Assembly (NCBI GenBank): GCA_030373145.1
Contig: JAUCZK010000001.1
Coordinates: 186,001-250,000, forward strand
Length of the DNA stretch: 64,000 nt
Origin: Cyanobium sp. CZS48M
GTDB lineage: Bacteria > Cyanobacteriota > Cyanobacteriia > PCC-6307 > Cyanobiaceae
Direction of reading: 5' to 3'
The translations under genes were made by a program, and so were the position numbers. Within the stretch, counting starts at the first letter, position 1. Each line of letters begins with the position of its first letter. The notes below the pieces were generated by a model that was not told the DNA's origin, made no database searches, and saw only the letters and a program-made list of their open reading frames with translations. Below are positions 54,921-63,664 of this stretch, piece after piece.

Positions 54921-55903
54921 CGGAACTCCCCAAGCAGCGTTTCCCAGGCGCACACGAAGTTGTCCCAGGCGGAGGCTGCGGTGGAGCGGCCATGCCGTGC
55001 CCAGGTCAGGCGTTGCTCGTCGCTGGCCGCCGCCATCGCCGTGATGGCGGCGGCCCAGGCCGAAGGTTCGTCGCTCTCGACCGCGAGGCCACAACCCTGG
55101 GCCTGCTCCTGGAGGCCATCCACCGCCCGCACCAGGATGGGACGCGCCGCCGCTCTCGCTTCCAGGCAGACATTGCCCCACGGTTCCCAGCGGGAGGGAA
55201 TCGCCACAGCATCGGCCTGGCTCAGAAAGCCGGGCACATCGTCGACGCGGCCCACCAACTGGATGGCTGGATCGGTGCCGGCCTGCTGCTCGAGGCTGGA
55301 GCGCAGCGGTCCTTCTCCCCCCAGCCGCAGCTGCACGCTGCCGGCCGGCAGCTGGCGCACGGCCTCGATCAACAGATCGAATCCCTTTTGTTCGCTCAGG
55401 CGTCCGAAGGCCACCAGCCGCAGGGGCCTGGGGGCCGGTCCGGGCAGCGGCACCGCGAGGAAGGGGGCCACGTCACGGCTGGAGCGGATCAAGCGCAGAC
55501 GACTGTCGCCCACCAGCTGGGCCTCTCGCATCCATTGCCGTTGTCCCTCGGAAACGGCCACGACCCGGTCCATGGCCCCGTAGGTGAGGCGAAGCATGCT
55601 GCGGAATCGCCGCTTCGAGGGGACCTGGTGCTGCTCGAACCCCTGGCTGTAATGGTGCTCGATCAGGATGCGCCGGGGCCCCGCCAGGGCGGCCAGATCC
55701 GCCAGGCCGCGCCAGGAGCTGGCGCGATGCAGCACGATCAGGTCTGGCCGCCAGTCTCGGATAAGGCGCCGGGCGTCCTCACGGCCCACACACTCGAACG
55801 TGACCCACTCCCCCAAGCGGGATCGGGAGAGACTCTCGAGGGTGGCGGCGATGCCGCCGCTCCAGCCCATGCCCTGGCCAGCGAGGATGTGAAGGACTCT
55901 CAC
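54917..55903 (-). CDS. Family 4 glycosyltransferase
   Basis: A 328-residue GT-B glycosyltransferase. The N-terminal half has VLHILAGQGMGWSGGIAATLESL and the later YGAMDRVVAVSEGQRQWM, and the C-terminal half has RLVAFGRLSEQKGFDLLIEAVRQL and VAIPSRWEPWGNVCLEARAAARPILV, with the EX7E-like signature. The start is the GTG at 55903, overlapping the previous gene's stop by 4 bp. The sugar donor is not predictable. It belongs to the leftward exopolysaccharide operon. Confidence 0.88.
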   Translation of the reverse strand: MRVLHILAGQGMGWSGGIAATLESLSRSRLGEWVTFECVGREDARRLIRDWRPDLIVLHRASSWRGLADLAALAGPRRILIEHHYSQGFEQHQVPSKRRFRSMLRLTYGAMDRVVAVSEGQRQWMREAQLVGDSRLRLIRSSRDVAPFLAVPLPGPAPRPLRLVAFGRLSEQKGFDLLIEAVRQLPAGSVQLRLGGEGPLRSSLEQQAGTDPAIQLVGRVDDVPGFLSQADAVAIPSRWEPWGNVCLEARAAARPILVRAVDGLQEQAQGCGLAVESDEPSAWAAAITAMAAASDEQRLTWARHGRSTAASAWDNFVCAWETLLGEFR

Positions 55904-56967
55904 CAGCGACCGTCCAGGACAGGTTCCAGGCACTGCCGCAGGTCGTGACGCACCTGGCGGCGGATCTCTCCATCGTTGAAGCGGCGCTGCCCGGACTCCA
56001 GAATCGTCTCCAGCTGGGTGGAGGGCTCAAAGCTCTCGAGACCACAGCCAACCACTCCCAGCCGCTCGCTGAGGTCGCGCCCCTTGTTGGAGTAATGCAG
56101 GTTGAAGGGCACCCGTCCGGCGGCCAGGGCGAGCACGGCTGTGTGATACCGAACGGCCACAGTCAGGCTCGCCAGCTTGAGGGCACCCATCACCAGTTGC
56201 CAGCCAGCCAGACCCGAACCCTCCTGAAAGGGATTGAAGCTGGCCAGCTGGGGGACCCGCTGGGTCAGGGCTTGGGCCACGGCCAGGTCGTTGTCGGCCC
56301 CATAGGCCTGGGACTGGATCAGAACCACGGGCTGGAGGCCCCGTCCCAGCAGGAGCTGGCTGAGTTCCACCAGTTGGTCCTGAAAGGTTGCAGGGTTGTG
56401 GGCATACATCCTGTCGAAGCCCCGCACCGAGAGCAGGGCAGCCCGGGACGGCTCGATCCCGGCATCACGCAACAGGCGGCTGGCTTCTGCTTCGGCGCGG
56501 GGATGAAGGGTCAGGGCAAAGGCTGCGTCGTAGGAGAGGATCGCGTCCACACCGGCCTGGCGCAGGCGCCGGTGACTTTCGGCATCGCGGACGCACACGC
56601 CCGCCAGGCGCTTCAGGCACAACGCCAGGGCCTGGAAGCTCAGCCCATGGCATGACCTTGGAATGGACTGGCCGAACAGAACCGTGTGGCTCGGATCATG
56701 GCGGAGCTGCTTGAGATTGTGCAGAAAGGTGCGCGTGATCAGCCACTCTCTGCCGTTGTTGAAGATGTCGCCACCGACACTGATCAAGGCATCACAGGAG
56801 CCGAGCTCGGCCGGGAAGCTGACACCAGGGACTGGTAGTGGTTCAACGTCCTGAACCTGGGCCACCACCTCTGCGGGTTCCACCATGCTGGCCAGGGCGC
56901 TGTAGATGGCTGCATCGCCGATGTTCAGGGTCGAGTAGGTGTTGATCAGCCCAATGCGGATAGCCAT
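55900..56967 (-). CDS. Polysaccharide pyruvyl transferase family protein
   Basis: A 355-residue protein of the CsaB/WcaK family, which adds pyruvate ketals to polysaccharides. It begins RIGLINTYSTLNIGDAAIYSALASM, with ALISVGGDIFNN, LYLFGQSIPRSC-like text (TVLFGQSIPRSCHG), a later RYHTAVLALAAGRVPFNLHYSNKG, where RYH and the following segment mark the active-site end of the family. It is the first gene of the leftward operon, so its promoter lies in the 330 bp gap. Start ATG at 56967. Confidence 0.88.
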   Translation of the reverse strand: MAIRIGLINTYSTLNIGDAAIYSALASMVEPAEVVAQVQDVEPLPVPGVSFPAELGSCDALISVGGDIFNNGREWLITRTFLHNLKQLRHDPSHTVLFGQSIPRSCHGLSFQALALCLKRLAGVCVRDAESHRRLRQAGVDAILSYDAAFALTLHPRAEAEASRLLRDAGIEPSRAALLSVRGFDRMYAHNPATFQDQLVELSQLLLGRGLQPVVLIQSQAYGADNDLAVAQALTQRVPQLASFNPFQEGSGLAGWQLVMGALKLASLTVAVRYHTAVLALAAGRVPFNLHYSNKGRDLSERLGVVGCGLESFEPSTQLETILESGQRRFNDGEIRRQVRHDLRQCLEPVLDGRW

Positions 56968-57295
56968 GGTTAGAGCAAGATCAGGTAACCATTGATTGCT
57001 TTCAGCAATCCAGTAACATGGTGTTGGCGCTGCTCATGGGCTGATGCGGAGTGGGAGTTTGAAGGACCCACCGGCATGGCAGAGTTCTGTTGTTAGCTAA
57101 AATATAGCATCGTGCTAAGTCTTGGATGTCTCCATGTGGACCTCTCCCGCTCCATTTCCTTCGCTGTGGTGGAAACGCGCCTAGCGGGACAGGGCATGGA
57201 CAGCGATGGACTTGTGATCATGCTTAACATGGTCAAAGCCGTTGGGTCATGACGGTGCAGGACCTGCATCATCCGAAGTGACAGATCACCTGCCG
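56968..57295. promoter_or_regulatory. Divergent control region between the two polysaccharide operons
   Basis: This 328 bp gap separates the leftward and rightward operons. It has an AT-rich centre at about 57093-57125 (TTAGCTAAAATATAGCAT) that fits promoter elements, with TTAGC and GCTAA inverted arms around it. A perfect 17-base palindrome lies at 56994-57010. No gene is evident. The rightward gene could start at a TTG at 57242 but the ATG at 57296 is better. Confidence 0.55.
56994..57010. repeat. Perfect palindrome, candidate operator
   Basis: GATTGCT (56994-57000) and AGCAATC (57004-57010) are exact inverted repeats with a TTC centre. They sit about 30 bp upstream of the leftward operon's first ATG. 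Outer ACCAT and ATGGT half-sites extend the symmetry imperfectly. It may bind a repressor or act as a transcript hairpin. Confidence 0.5.
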
Positions 57296-58384
57296 ATGCT
57301 CCACAAGGATTCGCTTCTGCCGCTTCTTTGGTTTCGCTCTTCTGCTGCGGCTGCAGCGATCGTTGCAGTCCTGGCTGCCGGCATGGGCTTGTGTCTGGCA
57401 GGCCCCGGCCGGGCGCTGCCCCTGTCTCCAGGGGACCGGCTCAAGTTGAGCATTCCGGATGGAGAGGAGTTCAGCGGACTTTACGAGGTGAATCAGGACG
57501 GGAATCTGGAGATTCCCTACCTGCCTCCCCTGAGTGCTGCTGGACTGGAGCCCAGCGCACTCCAGCATTCGATCACCCATGCCCTGCTCTCGGGTGGCTA
57601 CTTCCAGCCCTCGTTCCTGCGCGTCAGTGTGAACGTCATCCAGTGGGCCCCTGCCCAGGTGTTCGTGCGTGGGGCCACATTCCTGCCTGGCCGTGTCCTG
57701 ATCAACGAATTGTCCGATGCTGAGCTCACCCAACCTCCGGTTCAAATCAGCGGCAACAATCCCACCAATCGCTACCTGTCTGTTGCCCTGCGCCAGGCCG
57801 GTGGTCTCAAGCCGACAGCTGACATCAAGGCCATCCAGCTGATCCGGGCTGGGAAGCCGCGAACCCTGGACCTCAGCGGCATCTTCAATGGGGAGCCCTT
57901 TGATGATGTCCCCCTGATCGCCGGTGATCAGGTGATCGTTCCTGATACCGGAGTTGTCAATAACCTGATTGTCAGGCCTTCACAGGTGACCCCAGTCGGT
58001 GTGAAGATCTTCCTCTCAAACCTTACGGTTCCGGCGACTGGAAACTCGATCTCTGGGATCAGTCGGGATGCCACGTCGTTTTCCTATGGATCACGGTTTT
58101 CCCAGGCTGTCGTCGCCGCCAATTGCGTCGGTGGCACCAGAGGAACCAATGCGGGTCGTCGAGCGATTTTGGTCACAACCAACGAGCTCACCGGCAAAAC
58201 TTCAGTGTTGGAGCGAGGTATCCATGAGCTGATGCAGGCCTCCACGAATGATGCTAACAACCCTTATCTGATGGCCAACGACTCGGTGGCATGCTTCGAT
58301 TCTACCGTGACATCCATCCGCGATGTCATGAGGACGTTGTCGGATGTGATCCTGCCAGGAACACTGATTCGCACGTTCTTCTGA
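57296..58384 (+). CDS. Wza-like polysaccharide export protein
   Basis: A 362-residue exported protein. A signal segment (AAAAAIVAVLAAGMGLCLAGPGRA) leads to a Poly_export domain, LSPGDRLKLSIPDGEEFSGLYEVNQDGNLEIPYL, and a SLBB-like region with APAQVFVRGATFLPGRVLI and LSVALRQAGGLKPTADIKAIQLI. Such proteins form the outer-membrane exit for capsule or exopolysaccharide. A lipobox is not clear. The start is ATG at 57296. It is coupled to the Wzz-like gene by a TGATG overlap and is the first gene of the rightward operon. Confidence 0.88.
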   Translation: MLHKDSLLPLLWFRSSAAAAAIVAVLAAGMGLCLAGPGRALPLSPGDRLKLSIPDGEEFSGLYEVNQDGNLEIPYLPPLSAAGLEPSALQHSITHALLSGGYFQPSFLRVSVNVIQWAPAQVFVRGATFLPGRVLINELSDAELTQPPVQISGNNPTNRYLSVALRQAGGLKPTADIKAIQLIRAGKPRTLDLSGIFNGEPFDDVPLIAGDQVIVPDTGVVNNLIVRPSQVTPVGVKIFLSNLTVPATGNSISGISRDATSFSYGSRFSQAVVAANCVGGTRGTNAGRRAILVTTNELTGKTSVLERGIHELMQASTNDANNPYLMANDSVACFDSTVTSIRDVMRTLSDVILPGTLIRTFF

Positions 58385-59799
58385 TGCAGGCAGCAACGCG
58401 GAAGATTGCTTCAAAGCTGCGGGCCCATCCGCTGCATGGCTACCTGAAGCGTCGCTGGAACCGCTACGCCACCCTTGGCCTCGCCGCCAACAGCTTCATC
58501 TGGATCACGTCGCTGGTGTACCTGGCCTTGGCCCGCCCGGTCTACACGACGACATGGGCCCTGCTTCTACCTGGTGGCAGCAGTGGTGTGAGTGTGAATC
58601 TGCCGGAAATCGGCCAGGCGTCTTCCTCCAGTGGAACGGGAATGGGTAGCTCCACTTTTGATCAGCGGGCCAACTATGAATACATCTTCAGCAGCAATAC
58701 GGTGCTGCATCGGGCCGCCAAGCTGGCGGGTCTATCTCCCGATCAGTTCAAAAAACCGAGAATCAAGCTGTTGGATAACACCACCTTGATGCAGTTTGAG
58801 GTGGTGGCCCCTTCTCCGGCTCTGGCAAAGGCCAAATCCTTTGCTCTCTATGAAGCGATCGCGGAGCGTCTCAATGAGCTTCGACGCAGGGAGATCAGCC
58901 AGCGAGAGGGCCCCACCCAGAAGATTCTGAGTGAGGCCCAGCTCAAGCTGGAAGTCGCCCAGACCAAACTCTCCCAGTACAAGTCGCGGTCTGGCCTCAC
59001 TTCCGACGATCTTGTTGGCAACCTCTCCAGCAACATCGAGGATCTACGCAAGCAGCGGGCCGAGGCCACAGCCCAGCAGCGCCTCTTCGCCTCCCGGCTG
59101 CAGCAGTTGCGGCGCGATCTCGGCCTCAGCTCCTCCCAGGCAGCGGATGCCTTTCTGCTTCAGAACGATGGTGTCTTTCAGCAGAACCTGAGGGAGTACA
59201 GCGAGGCCAGCGCTTCCCTCAAGGTGTTGTCCGGGCGTTTTGGGGTCAACCATCCCCGTGTGATCAAGGAACGCAAGCGTCAGGAGTCGGCGATGGCTGC
59301 GCTGCTCCGCCGCAGCCGCTCGCTTCTGTCACGATCACTGTCCTCGGCTGAACTGGCCCGCCTGGCCTTGGCCAGCTCAGGGGCCTCGGGCCGCGACACC
59401 CTGCTGCAGGGTCTGGTGACGGTGCAAGCCGACCTCCAGGGTGTTCAGGGCCGGATCCAGGGCCTCGATCGGGCCATGGCCAGCCTGGAGGCCCGTCTGA
59501 GCCGGCTCTCCCAACGCCAGTCGAACCTGGACTCCCTCAAGCGTGATGTGCAGATCGCCGAGGCCGTGTTCGCCTCCACGCTCACAAAGCTGGATCTGGG
59601 TCAGGGCGAGCTGTTCTCGGCCTATCCCCTCGTCCAGATGGTCGTGGATCCGGAGTTGCCCCAGAAACCGTCCTCTCCCAAGGTGGGATTCGTGCTGGCG
59701 GGGGCTGTTCTCGGCTCCGTCTTCTCAAGCCTTGGTCTCTGGCTGTTGTGGGTGCGCAAGCCCTGGGTCAAGAAGCTTTCCAAGTTCATCTCCCCATGA
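58384..59799 (+). CDS. Wzz/chain-length determinant-type protein, no kinase domain
   Basis: A 471-residue inner-membrane protein. One span lies near residues 32-52 (LGLAANSFIWITSLVYLALA) and one at the C-terminus (VGFVLAGAVLGSVFSSLGLWLLW), with a long coiled-coil region of about 380 residues between, including KILSEAQLKLEVAQTKLSQYKSRSGL. PxxP-like PELPQKPSSPKVG precedes the second span, as in polysaccharide co-polymerases. There is no Walker A kinase domain, so tyrosine-kinase control must come from elsewhere or be absent. It shares a base with the stop of the Wza-like gene. Confidence 0.88.
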   Translation: MQAATRKIASKLRAHPLHGYLKRRWNRYATLGLAANSFIWITSLVYLALARPVYTTTWALLLPGGSSGVSVNLPEIGQASSSSGTGMGSSTFDQRANYEYIFSSNTVLHRAAKLAGLSPDQFKKPRIKLLDNTTLMQFEVVAPSPALAKAKSFALYEAIAERLNELRRREISQREGPTQKILSEAQLKLEVAQTKLSQYKSRSGLTSDDLVGNLSSNIEDLRKQRAEATAQQRLFASRLQQLRRDLGLSSSQAADAFLLQNDGVFQQNLREYSEASASLKVLSGRFGVNHPRVIKERKRQESAMAALLRRSRSLLSRSLSSAELARLALASSGASGRDTLLQGLVTVQADLQGVQGRIQGLDRAMASLEARLSRLSQRQSNLDSLKRDVQIAEAVFASTLTKLDLGQGELFSAYPLVQMVVDPELPQKPSSPKVGFVLAGAVLGSVFSSLGLWLLWVRKPWVKKLSKFISP

Positions 59800-61151
59800 A
59801 TGCTCCCTCCCTGGGCTTGGATGGCGCAGCGGGGGCTCCAAGGGCTCAAGATCGGATCACGCCTGCCAATCTTCCTGAGCGCCTGATCTGGTGGTCCATC
59901 ACATGGATCTATCCCATCTGGGTCGTGGGTGGGCTCTATGTGGTGGGCTCTGTCCTCGGTTGGCTGCTGCTGTTCTGTCTGCTGGTCAAGGTGTTGGCCC
60001 AGGATGAATCCACACCTGACTCGGAGCGTCTCCGGGTGTCCTGGGTGCTCTGGTGCTGGGTGGGCGGAATGTTGCTGATGGAAGTGGCGCTGCTCGCCGG
60101 TCATCTCGACTTCAATCTCGGCATCGCCATGATCATCAAATCATCGATCGGCTGGGCCAAGGGATGGGCGGCTCTGGCCCTTTATCCCCTGGCTGGCTGC
60201 CTGAGGATCCGCGCCCCTTTGATCTATCGGGCAATCTGCATCGTTGGCTTGCATACTTTGCTGATCACCCCTGTCCTCCTGATTACGCCATATCTTCATC
60301 TTCCCCAGGTCCTCTATGTATCCCCGTTGAGGTTGATTGGTGGTCCGGGCAATGAGTTCTTCGACGTACCTCTCTACGAAATCGACGGCAGCACCGGTGA
60401 TCTGCGCTGGCGGTTGTTCACCCCCTGGGGACCAGCCCTGGGCATGGTCGGCAACGTGTTCTTCATGCTCTCGCTTCAGGAGAAGAATCTACGCTGGAAA
60501 AGCGCGGGCTTGATGGGGTCGGTGGTGATGTGTCTGGTCTGCAAGTCGAGGCTGGCCCAGTTGAGCCTTGTTCTCGTCCCACTGATCACGGCCATTCTCG
60601 GCCGGCTGGCACGACCGGCCATGTTGCTGATCCTGGGCTTTGTCAGTTATCTGGCGGGCCTGCTCTCTCCCTGGATTCTGCTCAGCCTTGAGCAGTTCTG
60701 GGATTCATTCAAATCAGCCCGGGCGGGGTCCACGCGGGTTCGCATGGCACTGAAGCGTATCGCTGTCTATCGTTGGAAGGTCGAAGCTCCCCTCTGGGGA
60801 CATGGAATTGTGGAGAAGGGCCCACACCTGGTCGAGGGGATGCCGATAGGCTCCCATCACACCTGGGCCGGGTTGCTCTTCGTCAAAGGTGCCGCTGGTT
60901 TTGCGGCCTTGGCTTTGCCCATGCTGGCCAGCTTTGTTGATCTTCTGATCAGAGCGTTGGATTCGCGTCGACAGTTGGCCCGAGTTGGCCTGAGCATTGT
61001 CATCATACTATTCCTTTACACGTTTGGCGAAAATCTTGAGATTCTTGTCTATCTGTACTGGCCCGGTCTGGTGGTCATGGGTCTCGCGCTCCAGGAATCT
61101 CTCCCCCAGGATCAGCCACCTCCACCATCAGGCGCTCTGCTGATGGCCTGA
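59796..61151 (+). CDS. O-antigen ligase / Wzy polymerase-like membrane protein
   Basis: A 451-residue membrane protein with about ten hydrophobic spans, such as WIYPIWVVGGLYVVGSVLGWLLLFCLLV and VILATI-like stretches near the end (LSIVIILFLYTF). A loop toward the C-terminus, HGIVEKGPHLVEGMPIGSHHTWAGLLFVKGAAGFAALALP, has the His-rich pattern of the O-antigen ligase/polymerase family. It probably polymerises repeat units or attaches them to a carrier. The ATG start overlaps the Wzz-like stop by 4 bp. Family assignment rests on topology and the loop, not a strict motif. Confidence 0.75.
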   Translation: MNAPSLGLDGAAGAPRAQDRITPANLPERLIWWSITWIYPIWVVGGLYVVGSVLGWLLLFCLLVKVLAQDESTPDSERLRVSWVLWCWVGGMLLMEVALLAGHLDFNLGIAMIIKSSIGWAKGWAALALYPLAGCLRIRAPLIYRAICIVGLHTLLITPVLLITPYLHLPQVLYVSPLRLIGGPGNEFFDVPLYEIDGSTGDLRWRLFTPWGPALGMVGNVFFMLSLQEKNLRWKSAGLMGSVVMCLVCKSRLAQLSLVLVPLITAILGRLARPAMLLILGFVSYLAGLLSPWILLSLEQFWDSFKSARAGSTRVRMALKRIAVYRWKVEAPLWGHGIVEKGPHLVEGMPIGSHHTWAGLLFVKGAAGFAALALPMLASFVDLLIRALDSRRQLARVGLSIVIILFLYTFGENLEILVYLYWPGLVVMGLALQESLPQDQPPPPSGALLMA

Positions 61152-61231
61152 TCCTCTGAGGGTGGCTGATCCAGCGTTCCTGCTCCTCCCTGACGCATCC
61201 TTAGTATCATCTCCCGATCGACATCAGACCA

Positions 61232-61606
61232 ATGGCTGACCTGGATAGCGAAAAAGTCACGATCGATCAGTTGCGCGGCACCGCTCTCCCCTTCCTGCGC
61301 GCCGACCAGGAAGGCCTCGTTGTGGAGATCAATGAGGCTTTTCAACAAATCTACGGATGGCTTCCTGAAGACATCCTCGGCCGCTCCCTTGGCTTGATTC
61401 TACCCACTTTTTTCAAGGATGCTCACCACCTTGGATTCTCCCGTTTCAGGATTACCGAGGGTGTTGGCTCTGAAGTCCTCAATCACCCGCTCAAGCTGAA
61501 GACAGTCTGCAAGGATCTTCGCGAGGTTGAGTCTGAGCATTTCATCGTCGCTGAGCGTGAGGGCTCCACCTGGAGCTTTGCTGCCACCCTCACACCGCTG
61601 GAGTGA
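61232..61606 (+). CDS. PAS-domain protein
   Basis: A 124-residue single PAS domain without output module. FLRADQEGLVVEINEAFQQIYGWLPEDILGRSLGLILP is the canonical N-terminal PAS core and HFIVAEREGSTWSFAATLTPLE ends the sheet. It probably senses a ligand or redox state and works with the hybrid kinase encoded 4 bp downstream. The start is the ATG at 61232, 80 bp after the Wzy-like gene. It may be co-transcribed with the polysaccharide genes. Confidence 0.88.
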   Translation: MADLDSEKVTIDQLRGTALPFLRADQEGLVVEINEAFQQIYGWLPEDILGRSLGLILPTFFKDAHHLGFSRFRITEGVGSEVLNHPLKLKTVCKDLREVESEHFIVAEREGSTWSFAATLTPLE

Positions 61607-61610
61607 GGCT

Positions 61611-63299
61611 TTGAGTTCAGAGGATCTTCAGGAGCAGCTTCGCAGAACATTGGGGCGCCTGGAGGCAGCTCTGAGCTCGGTCGAGGACGCGCTGGTACTG
61701 ACCGATTTCAATGGACGTGTTGAATGGACCAACCGGGCTTTCAATCTCTTTGTTGGTCAGTCCAGGTTGCTCAGTCTGGGTCGTCTTCTCGATGACCTGT
61801 TGCCCCCTCACTTTATCGACGGAATCCAGGAGACACCGCGGGATCTGCTTGATGGGGCCCGCCTTGGGCCTGGCAGCCTGCTCTGGGACCTCACTCCCAC
61901 GCCGCCGCGCAGGGTTGTCGAGGTCAAGTGGTCACCGGTGAATCTCAAACCCGATCCTTCTCTGGTCTTTGTGTTCCGTGACCTCACTGAGATCACCCGC
62001 GCCCAGGATCAGATCACCAAGGCCCGGGACACTCTCGAGCAGGATGTGGCGGCCCGGACTCTCGAGCTTCAACAGGCCCGGGATGAAGCATTGGCAGCTA
62101 CGGGTGCCATGGGGCAATTTCTGTCCACCATCAGTCATGAGATTCGAACTCCCCTCAACGCCGTGATCGGCATGTCCGACCTTCTGCTGGATACAAGCCT
62201 GGACGGCCAGCAAAAGGAGCTTGTTCACACCATTAACAGCAGTGCGGAGCTGTTGCTTCGTCTCATCAACGACATCCTTGATCTTTCCAAGATCGAAGCT
62301 AAAAAGATGAAGATCAGCTCGGAGGCTTTCTCTCTGCGATCACTGGTTCTGGATTGCTGCCGGATGATGGATGCGGCTGTGCGTGCGAAGCGCCTTGAGC
62401 TACGTTGCTCCTTTAGCGATGATCCACCTGATGCTCTGATTGGCGACGGTCTGCGCATTCGTCAGATTGTTCTCAATCTACTCAATAATGCAATTAAGTT
62501 CACCAGTCATGGTTCAGTTGGTGTCAAGATTGGTTGGCGACCACTCACTCCATCCACCATCGAGTTGGACCTTGTCGTAGATGATACAGGAACCGGAATC
62601 TCCGAAGACTTTCTTTCAAAAATTTTCCAGGACTTCACCCAGGAGCACAATCAAGCCCATGCCAGCCATCACCATGGCACGGGCTTGGGGCTGGCCATCT
62701 GCGATCGGCTTTGCCGCTTGATGGGGGGCCGCATTGAGGCCATGAGCCAGCTTGGCCAGGGCAGTCGATTCCATGTCCGCTTGCCGCTGGAGCGCAGTGA
62801 GCCCGAGGCTCCGTCTGCTTCGGGATCTGATCAGCCCCTTGAGCTGGACCTCAGCTCGGTCCGCCTGCTCGCTGTGGAGGATAACCGCATCAACCAGCGG
62901 GTTCTTGAGCTTCTTCTGGCCAAGCTGAATCTCCAGGCCGAATTTGCCGACTGCGGTGAGGATGCCGTGGAACGTCTCGGCCAGGGGGGATTCAATCTGG
63001 TGTTGATGGATCTGCAGATGCCCGGCATCGATGGGCTCGAGGCCACCCGCCAGCTGCGCGCCTTGCCGATCCCACAGCCTTATGTGGTGGCGCTGACGGC
63101 GTTCGCGTTCGAAGATCAGCAACAGGAGTGCCTTGCCGCAGGCATGCAGGATTTCCTGACCAAACCTGTGAGAGTTCCGGCCTTGCAGGGTTGTCTTCAG
63201 CGCTTTCTGCACTGGCAATCCCTTCAACAGGGTCGTTCTGCCTTGTCTGCAGGCACTCCACCATCAGCGGTCCTGACACCCTTCGATTCGTACCAATGA
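61611..63299 (+). CDS. Hybrid sensor histidine kinase with PAS and receiver domains
   Basis: A 562-residue hybrid kinase starting at a TTG preceded by GAGTGAGG. An N-terminal PAS domain (about 15-135, ALVLTDFNGRVEWTNRAFNLF) leads into a coiled coil and a HisKA domain with FLSTISHEIRTPLNAV, where His176 is the phosphorylation site. The ATPase domain has NLLNNAIKFT (N-box, Asn293 area), DDTGTGI and GTGLGLAI. The C-terminal receiver carries VEDNRINQRVLELL and VLMDLQMPGIDG with Asp467. No membrane span, so it is cytosolic. A longer frame back to 61527 lacks family support. It overlaps the Hpt gene by 4 bp. Confidence 0.93.
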   Translation: MSSEDLQEQLRRTLGRLEAALSSVEDALVLTDFNGRVEWTNRAFNLFVGQSRLLSLGRLLDDLLPPHFIDGIQETPRDLLDGARLGPGSLLWDLTPTPPRRVVEVKWSPVNLKPDPSLVFVFRDLTEITRAQDQITKARDTLEQDVAARTLELQQARDEALAATGAMGQFLSTISHEIRTPLNAVIGMSDLLLDTSLDGQQKELVHTINSSAELLLRLINDILDLSKIEAKKMKISSEAFSLRSLVLDCCRMMDAAVRAKRLELRCSFSDDPPDALIGDGLRIRQIVLNLLNNAIKFTSHGSVGVKIGWRPLTPSTIELDLVVDDTGTGISEDFLSKIFQDFTQEHNQAHASHHHGTGLGLAICDRLCRLMGGRIEAMSQLGQGSRFHVRLPLERSEPEAPSASGSDQPLELDLSSVRLLAVEDNRINQRVLELLLAKLNLQAEFADCGEDAVERLGQGGFNLVLMDLQMPGIDGLEATRQLRALPIPQPYVVALTAFAFEDQQQECLAAGMQDFLTKPVRVPALQGCLQRFLHWQSLQQGRSALSAGTPPSAVLTPFDSYQ

Positions 63300-63664
63300 C
63301 GGCACACTCGGTTCTCGATCAACGGATCTGGGAGGACTTGCGTGCTCTGGGTGGTTCCGAGGCTGATGCGCTCATCCTTGAGCTGATCACCATGTATCTG
63401 GAGGATGCGCCGCTCCAGCTGGAGGCCATCCGTGAGGCCGCCCGTCAGTCTGACCGGCAGGCTTTGGCCTTTCATGCCCATGCCCTTCGTTCCCCCAGCG
63501 CCAGTCTGGGGGCATTGGGGCTCGCGGAGGCCTGCGCTTGCCTGGAAGCGGGGGCCGCCTCTACCTCTGCGGAGCTTTCCCTGGAGTCTTCCCTGGTTCA
63601 GGCGGTTCTGGGCGAAGCAGAGCGGGTCGTTCAGGAGTTGACGTCAAGGTCGCGTGAACTCTGA
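63296..63664 (+). CDS. Hpt phosphotransfer protein
   Basis: A 122-residue four-helix phosphotransfer protein. IWEDLRALGGSEADALILELITMYLEDAPLQLEAIREAARQSD forms the first helices, and the phosphorylated histidine should be His62 in AFHAHALRSPSASLGALGL. It carries phosphate from the hybrid kinase receiver to the next regulator. The usual HxLKG reads HALRS here. The ATG overlaps the kinase stop by 4 bp. Confidence 0.9.
   Translation: MTAHSVLDQRIWEDLRALGGSEADALILELITMYLEDAPLQLEAIREAARQSDRQALAFHAHALRSPSASLGALGLAEACACLEAGAASTSAELSLESSLVQAVLGEAERVVQELTSRSREL

Noticed and set aside
54261-55583. 440-residue plus-strand frame across the flippase and GT4 genes
   Set aside because: The minus-strand genes have clear motifs and overlapping starts and stops; this frame has none.
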